Positions 42,802 through 52,590 of a stretch of 64,000 nucleotides of DNA are shown one piece after another (positions within the stretch are counted from its first letter, which is position 1; every line of letters starts with the position of its first letter). This DNA comes from Halomonas eurihalina (GTDB taxonomy: Bacteria > Pseudomonadota > Gammaproteobacteria > Pseudomonadales > Halomonadaceae). The DNA lies in assembly GCF_008274785.1 (NCBI RefSeq), contig NZ_VTPU01000003.1:1-64000 (forward strand), written 5' to 3'. The notes beneath the pieces were generated by a model, which saw only the letters and a list, made by a program, of their open reading frames with translations, did not search any database and was not told where the DNA came from. The position numbers and the translations under genes are program-made.

Positions 42802-45800
42802 CGGGCAGACACCTCCTGCGCGACTTCAGTCTCGGTGCCGTGACGCGCGGCCAGCGAGGCCAGTTCGGCATCGTCGTCGCCATCGGCCTCCTCATCGTCG
42901 CCGCGTGCCAGGCGCTCGATCAGCACGCCGCTGAGCTTGTCGAGGGTCGAGGCCTCGCTGAGTACCATGACCGGCACGCGAACGCCGAGTCGGGATTCGA
43001 TGGCGGTCATCAGTTCCACGCCCATCAGCGAGTCGAAGCCCATGTCGTAGACCGAGCGGTGCACGTCGATCTTGTCTTCCTCCACCAGCAGAATGCTGGC
43101 GAGTTCCGACTTGAGCAGCTCGGTGACGGTGGCGTGGAGCTCTTCGGGCGACAGCTCGTCGAGCAGGCGGGCCAGATCCTGGTCGGCATCGTCCTGCTGG
43201 CCTTCGTCACCGGCGGCGCGGGCGATCTCGGAGAAGCGTGGCGTTTCGGCGGTGGGCAGCGAGCGTGCCAGTGCCGACCAGTCCAGCTCCAGCACGCCGA
43301 GGCTCGGGCCGGGGGCGGCGAGCATGCGACCCAGCACCTCGAGGGCGTCGTCGGCACGCAGCGCCGAGCCGCCGAGGCGCTCTTGCAGGGCGTCGCGGGT
43401 GCGGGTGTTGCGGGCCAGGAAGCCGGCGTCCTCGATGGCGCCCCAGCGCACGCAGGTGGCCGGTAGTCCCGCGGCGCGGCGGTTGGCCGCCAGGGCTTCG
43501 AGCCAGTGGTTGGCGGCCACGTAGCTGGCCTGGCCGGGGTTGCCGAACAGGGTGGTTGCCGAGGAGTAGAGCACGAAGAAATCCAGCTCGTCGTTCCGGG
43601 TCAGCGCATCCAGGTGGCGGGCGCCCTCGATTTTCGGCGTCAGTACCCGGGCGATGCGCTCGTCATCGAGGTTGCGGATCAGACCATCCTCGATCACCGC
43701 TGCAGCATGGATGATGCCCTTGAGCGGCGGATGTTCGGCACGGCAGCGTTCGAGCAGCGCGGCCAGGGCGTCGCGATCGGCGACATCGCAGGCGGCGGCC
43801 TCGACCGTCACGCCCATGGCTTCGAGCCTGGCGATGCCTTCGTCGGCCTCCGGCGAAGCGGCGCCACGTCGGCCAACCAGCACCAGGTGGCGGGCGCCGC
43901 GTTCGGCCAGCCATTGGGCGCTGCGCAGGCCGAAGCCGCCGAGGCCGCCGGTGACCAGGTAGGTGGCATCGGCCGGCAGCTCCGGCGCGGCGAGCGTCGA
44001 GGTTTGCGCGACGTCGGCGCGCAGAGGCTGGTCCTGGGTGACCACCACCTTGCCGATCTGGCGGGCCTGCTGCATGTAGCGGAAGGCCTCGACCACCTGG
44101 CGATTGCCGAAGGCGGTGTAGGGCAGCGGCGTGAAGGTGCCGTCCTCGAACAGCGCCATCATCTCGCTGAACAGCGACTGGGTGAGTTCCGGGCACGCCT
44201 TCATCAACTGGTCGGAGTCGATGCCGAAATAGCTGAGGTTGTTGCGGAAGGGCCGCAGGCCGATGTGGGTATTCTCGTAGAAGTCGCGCTTGCCGAGTTC
44301 CAGGAATCGGCCGAAGGGGCGCAGCACGCGCAGGTTTTGGTTGATTGCTTCGCCGGCCAGGGAGTTGAGCACCACATCGACGCCGCGCCCATTGGTGTCG
44401 GCAAGGATCTCCTCGGCGAAGGTCAGCGAACGCGAGTCGTAGAGGCGCTCGATGCCGCTGAGGCGCAGGAAGTCGCCTTTTTCCTCGGCACCCACGGTGG
44501 CGTGGATCTCGGCACCCAGCCAGCGCGCCACCTGGATGGCGGCGAGCCCGACACCGCCGGCGGCGCCGTGAATCAGCACGTGCTCGCCGGGCGACAGGCG
44601 GGCCAGGTGCTTCAGCGCGTAGTAGACGGTGAAGAAAGTCGTTGGGATCGTCGCCGCGGCGGCGAAGTCGATGTTGTCGGGCAGAGGGGCGATGGCGTGC
44701 TGGCTGGCGATCAGCCGGTCGCTGAAGCTGGCCGGGCCAAAGCCGAGCACTGCATCGCCCGGCGCGACGCCTTCGACGCCGCGGCCGAGCCGTTCGACCA
44801 CGCCGGCGAATTCCAGGCCGAGGGTCGGGCCGGCGAAGCCGTTCTCGATGGCCTCGTCGGAGAGCAGTCCCAGGGTGTACATGACATCGCGGAAGTTGAG
44901 GCCGGTGGCCTCGACGCGAACTTCCACCTCACCCTCGCCGGGTTCCGGCAGGGCGGTCGGCTGCCAGGCCAGGTGACGCAACTGGCCGGGCAGCGGGAAG
45001 CCGAGCGTCATGGCGCTGCGGGGCGTTTCCGGCGCATCCGCTGAGGTGCCCGGCGCGGGCAGGATGCGCAGCCGGGTGGCGAAGCGGGTGCCGCTGGCGT
45101 CGATGGCGACTTCTGTCTCGTCGTCGGGGGCGGTGAGCTCATCGCTCAGCGCTTCGAAGGCGCCTGTCTCGAGATCGCCGCTGGGTAGGTCGAGCAGACG
45201 GACCCGGAAGCCCTGGGCTTCGTTGGCCAGGGAACGGCCGAAGCCCCAGAGGGCGGTGTCGTCGCTGACGCCGGCGCTCGGGCGGCTCGTCGGGTCGGAG
45301 GCATCGCCCCAGATGGCGGCCACGTCACGGGTGACCAGCCACAGGGTCGGGGCGTCGTCGCGGCCTTCGCCGCTGGCCTCGACGATGCTCGCCCAGCGCG
45401 CCGCCTGCTGGCAGCGCTCGAGGCCGGTGTCGCGCAGGTCGACGATATGTTCGGCCTGGGCTGCTTCGCTTGCATCGCCCAGTGCCGCGCGATGCCCACG
45501 GCGCTTGAGGTCGGCGGCAAGGCGTTCGGCGAGCGCGCGATTCGCGCCATCGGCGACCAGCAGGTAGTCGGTCGGGGCCTCGTCGACATCTTCGCTGGCG
45601 TCGAGCGTATCGGGCAGGCGGGCATGGACCAGATAGGCGCCGGCTTCGTCTTCCAGGGGCAATGATTGGATCTGTTCGGCGCCGAGCCGGGCGAGCAGGT
45701 CGGTGACGTCGTCGAGCTCGCAGGCCGTGGGCGTATCTTGCTCGTCATCGAGGCCGGGCGTGGCCAGCAGGGTGTCGAGCCAGGCAGAGGGCGCGACGCC

Positions 45801-48800
45801 TAGCAGCAGGACACGGGCTCCGGGCGCCAGCCGTTCCGGGAGCGCCTCGATCAGGCGGCGGCTGAGGTCGCGGTTGGTGACATCCAGCGAGACCAGGGCC
45901 AGTTGGGCCTGCTTCGAACGTTCCTGTGGCGGCTGCTCGGCTGGCGCTTCCAGTGACTCGACCTCGATCAGCGGCTGGCGCTCGCGCAGTTGCTCGGCGT
46001 GCTGCCAGGCGAGTTCGCCAGCGGTCAGGATGCGATAGTCGCAGCGGTCGGGATCGATCAGGTCGGCGAGCCGCTCGCCCAGTGCCGGGGCGCTGACGCC
46101 GGCCTCGAGCAGGGTCAGGCGTTGGCCTGCGGACAGGTGCGCCAGGGTGTCGGCCAGTGCCTCGCCGAGGGGCGTGGCGATGGCCCGCCAGCCGTCGTGA
46201 CCGATCAACTGGCGATTGAGACGCGTCAGGCGGTCGCGGTCGAGGCCGATGTCGGCGGCCTGGCGATGGCCGGCCAGCAGGTCGCGCAGGTTGAGGCCGA
46301 AGCGACCGAGCCGGTGAATGGGGCCGATATGGCCCGGGTAGTCCTGGGCCAGCAGTCGCCAGATGGTCGTGGCGTCGATCTCGTCGTCGCCCGCGACTCG
46401 CGTCCAGCCATTCTCGCCGTGCTCGAGACGCCCGGCGTCCTCGAGCAGGCGCAGCAACTGGTCGAGCAGCGGGCGGGCCTGCGGGTGGGTGCCGGCCAGT
46501 GCCTGGTAGCGGGATTCGCCGAGCACGCCGTCATGCAGTTCGTCGTCCAGCGCCTCGGCGGCGAAGGCCTCGGCCAGCCGGTCGAGCAAGGGCGCGACCT
46601 CGCTGGCATAGCGCTGCCCGGTGGCCTCGACGTAGCCGTCGACCAGTCGCGGCATGGCGGCCTCGAGCGCGGTGAGATCCGCCGGTTGCCGATTCCATGG
46701 GTGCGGCGCCGGCGTCAGGCGAACATCGAGATGACTCAGTGATTGCTCGGCGGACTGGGTCAGGCGAACTGCCTTGAAGCGGGTCTCGCTGACCACTGCC
46801 ACGGCCTGGCCGGCTTCGTCGAAGAGCTCGAAGTCGGCGGTGAAGGAGTAAGGCGCACGCTTGAGCAGGCGGGCCCGGGCCAGGATCGGGCGTCCGGCTT
46901 CCGGCGTCCACTGGATGCGCCCGACGCGAACCGGCACGAAGGCCATGCCGCGTGCCTCCAGGCCGTCGCGGGCCAGCAGCGGCAGGAACAGTTGGAAGGC
47001 GCTGTCGAGGATGCCAGGGTGCAGGTGCTGCAGTGCCAACTGGTCCTCGATCACCGGCGTGGGGCGTACGCGGCCGATGACGCTATCGCCCTCGACCCAG
47101 GCGCGGTCGATGGCCTGGAAGGCCGGGCCGTAGTCCAGCCCCAGTCGACTGGCCATGGCCAGGTGCTCGTCCAGTTCCAGGTCCGGCGCTCGTTCGGGCA
47201 GGGCCGGTGCGGTGCGTTCCAGCAGCAGGCCACGGCTCTGGGCCATGATGCGAGCGGTGGCGTGCAGTTGCCATTCCACGCCGACGGCGGGTTCCCGCGA
47301 GTGGATAGTGACGCGGCCGTCGTCAGGGGCGATGGCCAGCCGGGTGAGCCGGCCGTGCTGGCCATCGAGCATCATCGGCGCCTGGATCTCGAGTTCCTCG
47401 ACGTCGAGCGGCGTGGCCTCGCGCCAGCGCGCGGCGGCGGCCAGGGCCAGTTCGATGAAGCCGGCGCCGGGGAAGATGGCGGCGTCGCCCACCACATGGT
47501 CGGCCAGCCAGGGCTGGCGGCCGGTGTCGAGCTGGCTTTCCCAGGTCAGGGTGTGCTGCGCCAGGCGGTAGCCCAGCAAGGGATGTTCGTAGTGGCGCGC
47601 CAGCAGTCCCAGGGCTTCCGAGGTGGTCGGCATCCAGTGGGGCTCGCGTTGCCAGGGATAGCGGGGCAGTTCGGCGAGGCGCCCGGTTACCGGGAACCAG
47701 TGGTCGATGTCGGTATCGAGCCCGGAGAGCAGCGTCTGGCCGATGGCGCGATCGAGGCAGACCGGCCCCGGGACGTCGCGTTCCAGGGTGCCGATGACCA
47801 GGCCGTCGAGCTCTGCCTCGCGCAGTGCTTCGCTCAGGTAGCGCTTGAGGATCGGGTGGGCGCCGATTTCGACCAGTACATTGGTGCCGTCGGCGGTGAT
47901 CGTCCGCGCGGCGTCGTCGAAGCGCACGGGCTGGCGGATGTTGTGCCACCAGTAGTCGGCGTCGAGCCGTTCGCCGTTGAGTTCCTCGCCGGTTACCGTC
48001 GAGATATAGGGAATGCGTGCCTGCCGAGGATGCAGCCCGGCCAGCGCGGTGATCAGGTCATCGCGGATGGGATCCATGACCGGGCTGTGGAAGGCGTAAT
48101 CCAGCGGCAGGCGCTTGGCGAAGTGGCGTTGGTCGCTCAGTTCGGCTTCCAACCGGGTTAGTGCCTCGGCGGGTCCGGCCAGGGTCACGCCCTGGGCGCT
48201 GTTGGAGCCGGCCAGATGGATGTCGCGATACTCGGGGCGTTCCAGATAGGCGGCGATGGCCTCGGCGCCGAGGCCCACGGCGGTCATCTCGCCTTGCCCC
48301 CGGGTCAGCCCCTGGAAATGGCTGCGCAGGTAGATCACGCGCACGGCGTCTTCCAGCGACAGGGCGCCGCAGGCCCAGGCGGCGGCGACTTCACCGACGC
48401 TGTGGCCGGTGACGGCGATGGGCTCGATGCCCTGGGCGGCGAGCATCCGGGTGATGCCGACCTGCAAGGCGAACAGTGCCGGTTGGGCGATTTCGGTGCG
48501 CACGAAGCGCTCGCTGCCGTTGTCGCCTTCGAGTTCGGCGCGCAGCGAGAAGTCGGCGTGACGCTGGAAGAGGGCGTCGACCTCGTCGATGGCGGCGGCG
48601 AAGACCTTGGAGTCGGCGAGCAGGTCGCGGCCCATGGTTTCCCACTGGCAGCCGTTGCCGGCGTAGACGAAGGCGGGGCCCTGGGCGGCGTCGAGGCGTC
48701 GACCCTGGATCACCGGGCGTTTTCCCGGGTTCCGCTCGGGGTCGGCGAAGGCGGCCAGGCGCTCGGCGGCGTCCTGCTTGTCGGCGGCGAACAGCAAGGC

Positions 48801-50258
48801 GCCATCGGTATGGTGATCGCGGCGCTGGTAGAGCGTGTCGGCGACATCGTACAGGGCGGTGTCGGTATCGCGCAGCCAATCGGCCAGTTGGCCGGCCATG
48901 GCCCGCAGGGCAGGCTCGCCGCGTGCGGAGAGCTGCAATGGCAGCGGCTCGTCGGAGGCCGGTGGCGAGGCGGGCGCCGGCGTCTCGGGCGGGCTCTCGA
49001 GGATGACATGGGCGTTGGCGCCGCCGAAGCCGAAGGAGTTGACGCCGATGACCAGACGCCCTTCCGGCTTCAACGGGCGAGCGTGGGTGACGACCTCAAG
49101 ATTCCAGTCGTCGAATTGAATCTTCGGGTTGAGGCGACGGATGCCAATGGTTGCCGGCACTTCGCGATGGCGCAGGCTGTAGAGTGCCTTGGCCAGGCCG
49201 GCGATGCCTGAGGCGGTTTCCAGGTGGCCGAGGTTGCTCTTTACCGAGCCGATGGGCAATGGCGAGCGGCGGCGCTTGGCCAGTGCCTCGCCGATGGCGC
49301 GGGTCTCGATGGGATCGCCGACGGCGGTGCCGGTACCATGGGCCTCGAGATAGTCGATCTCGTTCGGGTCGATGCCGGCCCGCTCGTAGACCTGGCGCAT
49401 CAGGGCGACCTGGGCGTCGGCATTGGGGACGGTGAGCCCCTGCTTGTGGCCGTCGGTATTGACGGTCGAGCCGGCGACCACGGCGAGAATGGTGTCGCCA
49501 TCGGCCACGGCCTGGTCATAGTCCTTGAGCAGGAACATGCCGGCGCCTTCCGAGCGCACATAGCCGTCGCCGTCGGCGTCGAACACGCGGCAACGCCCCG
49601 AGGGCGAGAGCATGCTGGCCTTGGAGAAGATGACGAAGCCGTAGGGGTGCAGGTGCAGGCTGATGCCGCCGGCCAGTGCCATGCTCGTCTCGCCGGCGCG
49701 GATCGCCTGGCACGCCTGGTGGAAGGCGACCATCGACGATGAGCAGGCGGTATCCACCGACATGCTGGGGCCGTGCAGGTCGAACAGGTAGGAGAGCCGG
49801 TTCGAGGCAATGCTCGAGGTGTTGCCGGTGGCGGTGGAGGCGTCGATGGCCGCCATGTCCCCGGTGTAGCGGTATGAGTAGTCCAGCGCCGCGACGCCCA
49901 GAAAGACGCCGCACTGGCTGCCGCGTAGCTGCGAGGGCGGTATGCCGGCGCTTTCCATGCTCTCCCAGGTCAGTTCCAGGAGCATGCGCTGCTGGGGGTC
50001 CATGTTCGCCGCCTCGCGGGGCGAGATGCCGAAGAAGTCGGCGTCGAAGCCACTGATGTCGCCCAGGCTGCCGGCGGCGAAGGTCACGCTGGTGCCGGGA
50101 TTACGCTTGTCGGGGTGCTGGAAGGCCTCATGGCTCCAACGGTCGGCCGCGACCTGGGTCACCAGGTCCTTTTCGGCTCGCAGGTCCTGCCAGAAGTCTT
50201 CCGGGGTGGTTCCCGGCATCCGGTGAGCGACACCGATGATGGCCACGCGTCTTGTCAT
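42798..50258 (-). CDS. Type I polyketide/fatty-acid synthase (RkpA-like), KS-AT-DH-ER-KR-ACP
   Basis: 2486 residues, one fully reducing module. KS about 1-430 (VDTACSSSMVAFHQA with catalytic Cys near 170; EAHGTGT; SVKSNLGH). AT about 520-830 (TGHSVGEVAAAW, Ser near 618). DH about 890-1180 (ADHVVGDAAIFPGAGF). A central region about 1200-1750 looks like a decayed methyltransferase (LTLLEAGVSAPALGERLADL) and the structural half of KR. ER about 1770-2080 (IHGAAGGVGLAAIQVARWLG). KR about 2095-2280 (LVTGGLGGFGLRSAQWLAER). ACP about 2370-2450 (YDMGFDSLMGVELM, Ser near 2409). No thioesterase: the coupled AOS enzyme probably releases the chain. Likely makes a special lipid for capsule anchoring, as proposed for Sinorhizobium RkpA-F. 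Confidence 0.93.
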   Translation of the reverse strand: MTRRVAIIGVAHRMPGTTPEDFWQDLRAEKDLVTQVAADRWSHEAFQHPDKRNPGTSVTFAAGSLGDISGFDADFFGISPREAANMDPQQRMLLELTWESMESAGIPPSQLRGSQCGVFLGVAALDYSYRYTGDMAAIDASTATGNTSSIASNRLSYLFDLHGPSMSVDTACSSSMVAFHQACQAIRAGETSMALAGGISLHLHPYGFVIFSKASMLSPSGRCRVFDADGDGYVRSEGAGMFLLKDYDQAVADGDTILAVVAGSTVNTDGHKQGLTVPNADAQVALMRQVYERAGIDPNEIDYLEAHGTGTAVGDPIETRAIGEALAKRRRSPLPIGSVKSNLGHLETASGIAGLAKALYSLRHREVPATIGIRRLNPKIQFDDWNLEVVTHARPLKPEGRLVIGVNSFGFGGANAHVILESPPETPAPASPPASDEPLPLQLSARGEPALRAMAGQLADWLRDTDTALYDVADTLYQRRDHHTDGALLFAADKQDAAERLAAFADPERNPGKRPVIQGRRLDAAQGPAFVYAGNGCQWETMGRDLLADSKVFAAAIDEVDALFQRHADFSLRAELEGDNGSERFVRTEIAQPALFALQVGITRMLAAQGIEPIAVTGHSVGEVAAAWACGALSLEDAVRVIYLRSHFQGLTRGQGEMTAVGLGAEAIAAYLERPEYRDIHLAGSNSAQGVTLAGPAEALTRLEAELSDQRHFAKRLPLDYAFHSPVMDPIRDDLITALAGLHPRQARIPYISTVTGEELNGERLDADYWWHNIRQPVRFDDAARTITADGTNVLVEIGAHPILKRYLSEALREAELDGLVIGTLERDVPGPVCLDRAIGQTLLSGLDTDIDHWFPVTGRLAELPRYPWQREPHWMPTTSEALGLLARHYEHPLLGYRLAQHTLTWESQLDTGRQPWLADHVVGDAAIFPGAGFIELALAAAARWREATPLDVEELEIQAPMMLDGQHGRLTRLAIAPDDGRVTIHSREPAVGVEWQLHATARIMAQSRGLLLERTAPALPERAPDLELDEHLAMASRLGLDYGPAFQAIDRAWVEGDSVIGRVRPTPVIEDQLALQHLHPGILDSAFQLFLPLLARDGLEARGMAFVPVRVGRIQWTPEAGRPILARARLLKRAPYSFTADFELFDEAGQAVAVVSETRFKAVRLTQSAEQSLSHLDVRLTPAPHPWNRQPADLTALEAAMPRLVDGYVEATGQRYASEVAPLLDRLAEAFAAEALDDELHDGVLGESRYQALAGTHPQARPLLDQLLRLLEDAGRLEHGENGWTRVAGDDEIDATTIWRLLAQDYPGHIGPIHRLGRFGLNLRDLLAGHRQAADIGLDRDRLTRLNRQLIGHDGWRAIATPLGEALADTLAHLSAGQRLTLLEAGVSAPALGERLADLIDPDRCDYRILTAGELAWQHAEQLRERQPLIEVESLEAPAEQPPQERSKQAQLALVSLDVTNRDLSRRLIEALPERLAPGARVLLLGVAPSAWLDTLLATPGLDDEQDTPTACELDDVTDLLARLGAEQIQSLPLEDEAGAYLVHARLPDTLDASEDVDEAPTDYLLVADGANRALAERLAADLKRRGHRAALGDASEAAQAEHIVDLRDTGLERCQQAARWASIVEASGEGRDDAPTLWLVTRDVAAIWGDASDPTSRPSAGVSDDTALWGFGRSLANEAQGFRVRLLDLPSGDLETGAFEALSDELTAPDDETEVAIDASGTRFATRLRILPAPGTSADAPETPRSAMTLGFPLPGQLRHLAWQPTALPEPGEGEVEVRVEATGLNFRDVMYTLGLLSDEAIENGFAGPTLGLEFAGVVERLGRGVEGVAPGDAVLGFGPASFSDRLIASQHAIAPLPDNIDFAAAATIPTTFFTVYYALKHLARLSPGEHVLIHGAAGGVGLAAIQVARWLGAEIHATVGAEEKGDFLRLSGIERLYDSRSLTFAEEILADTNGRGVDVVLNSLAGEAINQNLRVLRPFGRFLELGKRDFYENTHIGLRPFRNNLSYFGIDSDQLMKACPELTQSLFSEMMALFEDGTFTPLPYTAFGNRQVVEAFRYMQQARQIGKVVVTQDQPLRADVAQTSTLAAPELPADATYLVTGGLGGFGLRSAQWLAERGARHLVLVGRRGAASPEADEGIARLEAMGVTVEAAACDVADRDALAALLERCRAEHPPLKGIIHAAAVIEDGLIRNLDDERIARVLTPKIEGARHLDALTRNDELDFFVLYSSATTLFGNPGQASYVAANHWLEALAANRRAAGLPATCVRWGAIEDAGFLARNTRTRDALQERLGGSALRADDALEVLGRMLAAPGPSLGVLELDWSALARSLPTAETPRFSEIARAAGDEGQQDDADQDLARLLDELSPEELHATVTELLKSELASILLVEEDKIDVHRSVYDMGFDSLMGVELMTAIESRLGVRVPVMVLSEASTLDKLSGVLIERLARGDDEEADGDDDAELASLAARHGTETEVAQEVSAR

Positions 50259-51829
50259 GCTTGCTCCCGATGATCCTGGTTTCTGCCGTCATGGGCGTGC
50301 TGCGCCTGATCGATGACGGCTTGCCATATCCGTTGACTCAATTGTTCTGCCGCAAGCGGCGTAAACGCCTGGGGCCGGCTTCCCCGGCCGTGGCTCGACC
50401 ACAACAGATAGGGGGTGTCACCGTCCGGTTCGCCATAGTGCCGATAGACCTCAGGCATGATTGGCACATGGTCGCCATACCAGCACAGTAGCCCGCCCCG
50501 GGGCGTCGCCTCCAGTTGCCGCCGCAGGCTGGCAGCCATGCGATCGGCATTGCGCAGGTGGGCCAGGTAGCTGGCCAGCTCCCTGCAGTCGTCCGGCAAG
50601 GGTGGCGCGTCCGCGGCCAGAAGGTCGCGGGCCGCGTTCTCCGCCCGGTCGTCGAATTGCAGCGGGCCGTGATTCTCCATGGTGATCACGAACACGAATA
50701 GCGGTTTATTATCCGGTTCATCGAGCAGACTGCCAACCTTATCGGCAAGAGCCAGGTCACCGACATACTGTCCGCAGTAGTCGGCGGGCTCAAAGGCGCG
50801 GATGTCGATGAAGTCGTCGAAGCCGAGTCGCGGCATGACCCGGTCGCGCTGATAGAAGCTCGCGGCATAGGGATGCAGGCAGATGGTTCGATAGCCGAGT
50901 CGCTTCAGTTCGGCGGCCAGGCTCGGCACGCCGTGGCGCGCCAACTGGTGATAAGGATTGAAACGATGAATGCCCAGGGTGTCCCGGTCGAGGCCGGTCA
51001 ATACCGCCGCTTCGGTGCGCACCGTGTTGGCGCCCCAGGCCGGTACCCTGAGGCTGCCGTGCATCAATGAGGCTTCGGCCAGGGCATCCAGATTCGGCAG
51101 CAGGTCGTCACGCAGGCCGCCGTGCCAGGGGCGAGGGTCGAAGAAGGACTCGCTCTGCACGACGACCAGGTGGGGCAGGTGTTCGCTGGATGCTGCCGAT
51201 TCGGGCGCGGGCGTGTAGGGCGAGTCGCCCGCCTCGAGGGGGCGGCGCGCCAACCGGCCGTAGGCCCAGAGTGCGCTGAATAGCCCGAGTCGATGAGTGT
51301 CGTCGACGGGGTCGAGACGGCAGGCCGGCAGGCGCGAGAGCCCGATGACCAATGGCAGGACCGATAGCGCGATGACAAGGGCCGTTCCGATGAGGAAGTC
51401 GAGCGTGCCATGTCGGGATAACAGTGATGGCTCGAGGACCAGAAAGCCGATGATGGTCGCCAGGCCAGCGAGGCTGGCGGCAATGGCCAGCCCGATGCCG
51501 AAGAAGGGGATGTACAGGCGCGGATGACGGATGGCGTCGAGAAAGTACTCGAAATCCTGGCACAGAAAGGGTTCGCGCAGGGTCTTCGACTTGGCGTTGC
51601 TGGATTGCACGACGACAAGCTGCAGGGCGAGAAAGAGCACCATCGCGAACCAGGGGCGTTGCAGCACCAGCGTGAAGCATCCATAGAGCACGCCCCAACT
51701 GCCGAGGTGAACGGCCAGGGTCGAGATCGGCCGGCGCCAGGGCGGCGCGGTGGCCGGTCGCAATGCCGCCTCGGCAATGACGCTTCCAAGCAGGCCCAGA
51801 CACCAGGGCAATAGCAAGGCCCGGGTCAT
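50255..51829 (-). CDS. Membrane-anchored sulfatase/LTA-synthase-like protein (RkpI-like)
   Basis: 524 residues. The N-terminal half has about five membrane segments; the rest is an alkaline-phosphatase-superfamily domain facing the periplasm: HLVVVQSESFFDPRP (metal site), GANTVRTEAAVLTGLDRDTL with the nucleophilic Thr, VFVITMENHGPLQFDDRAEN and WYGDHVPIMPEVYRHYGEPD. This family transfers phosphoglycerol or phosphoethanolamine groups. It overlaps the PKS start by four bases. The start ATG 51829 is set by the four-base overlap with the SDR gene upstream. Confidence 0.85.
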   Translation of the reverse strand: MTRALLLPWCLGLLGSVIAEAALRPATAPPWRRPISTLAVHLGSWGVLYGCFTLVLQRPWFAMVLFLALQLVVVQSSNAKSKTLREPFLCQDFEYFLDAIRHPRLYIPFFGIGLAIAASLAGLATIIGFLVLEPSLLSRHGTLDFLIGTALVIALSVLPLVIGLSRLPACRLDPVDDTHRLGLFSALWAYGRLARRPLEAGDSPYTPAPESAASSEHLPHLVVVQSESFFDPRPWHGGLRDDLLPNLDALAEASLMHGSLRVPAWGANTVRTEAAVLTGLDRDTLGIHRFNPYHQLARHGVPSLAAELKRLGYRTICLHPYAASFYQRDRVMPRLGFDDFIDIRAFEPADYCGQYVGDLALADKVGSLLDEPDNKPLFVFVITMENHGPLQFDDRAENAARDLLAADAPPLPDDCRELASYLAHLRNADRMAASLRRQLEATPRGGLLCWYGDHVPIMPEVYRHYGEPDGDTPYLLWSSHGRGSRPQAFTPLAAEQLSQRIWQAVIDQAQHAHDGRNQDHREQA

Positions 51830-52590
51830 GAAGGCCTCCCGTAACCCATCAGGCCGAGCAGGCGCTGGGAGAGCGCGGCTGGCAGTACCGCCAGGCTCCA
51901 GCACCCCAGGTTGAGCGGGAAGGGAAAGCTGACGCGCGCCCGATTGCGTTCGATGCCCCTGGCGATGCGACGTGCGGCGCGAGTGGCGTCGATTTCCCAG
52001 GGCTTGGGGCCGGGCATGGACTCGCACATCGGCGAGCTGACGTAGCCGGGCATGATCACGGTCACGCCCACGCCGCGCGATGCCAGCCAGCCGCGCAGGG
52101 CTTCGCCGTAGGCCTTGATGCCGGCCTTGCTGGCGCTGTAGCTGGGGGTCAGCGGCAGGCCGTGCCAGGCGGCCAGGGAGCTGATAAAGACGAGCTGGCC
52201 GTGGCCGCGCTCGACCATACGCGGCGCCAGCCGTTCGGCCATGGCCATGGGCGTGCGCAGGTTGATGGTCAGCAGTTGGCTGGTGGCCGACCAGTCCTCC
52301 ATTTCCCGACCCGGCTCGGCGTGGGTGTTCTGGCCGGCGTTGGCGATGATCACGTCGGGCAGCGTCAACTGCTCCAGCCATTGTGTCAGGGCGGCGTCAT
52401 CGGTCAGCTCCACTCGGCTCGTTTCGACTTCGGCGCCGGCCTGGCGACACTCGTCGGCCAGGGCCTCGAGCCGTTCCCGGCGGCGACCGTGGAGGACCAG
52501 GCGCACGCCGGGCAAGGCGTAGTGCCGGGCCAGGGCGCTGCCGATAGCGCCGGTGGCACCGGTGATCAACAGGCTGCGGGGTGCGGTCAT
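51826..52590 (-). CDS. Short-chain dehydrogenase/reductase (RkpH-like)
   Basis: 254 residues. LITGATGAIGSALARHYALP is the NAD(P) site (TGxxxGxG), IIANAGQNT follows, and the catalytic Ser-Tyr-Lys lies in FISSLAAWHG and SYSASKAGIKAYGEALRG. The C-terminal part is hydrophobic (LGCWSLAVLPAALSQRLLGL), suggesting membrane association, as in 3-ketosphinganine-type reductases. It probably reduces the ketone left by the AOS enzyme. ATG 52590 overlaps the kpsS stop by four bases; a longer in-frame start lies inside kpsS. Confidence 0.88.
   Translation of the reverse strand: MTAPRSLLITGATGAIGSALARHYALPGVRLVLHGRRRERLEALADECRQAGAEVETSRVELTDDAALTQWLEQLTLPDVIIANAGQNTHAEPGREMEDWSATSQLLTINLRTPMAMAERLAPRMVERGHGQLVFISSLAAWHGLPLTPSYSASKAGIKAYGEALRGWLASRGVGVTVIMPGYVSSPMCESMPGPKPWEIDATRAARRIARGIERNRARVSFPFPLNLGCWSLAVLPAALSQRLLGLMGYGRPS

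Noticed and set aside
43506-48161. Several 230-510 codon plus-strand frames opposite the PKS
   Set aside because: Codon-position shadow of the PKS in high-GC sequence; no motifs.
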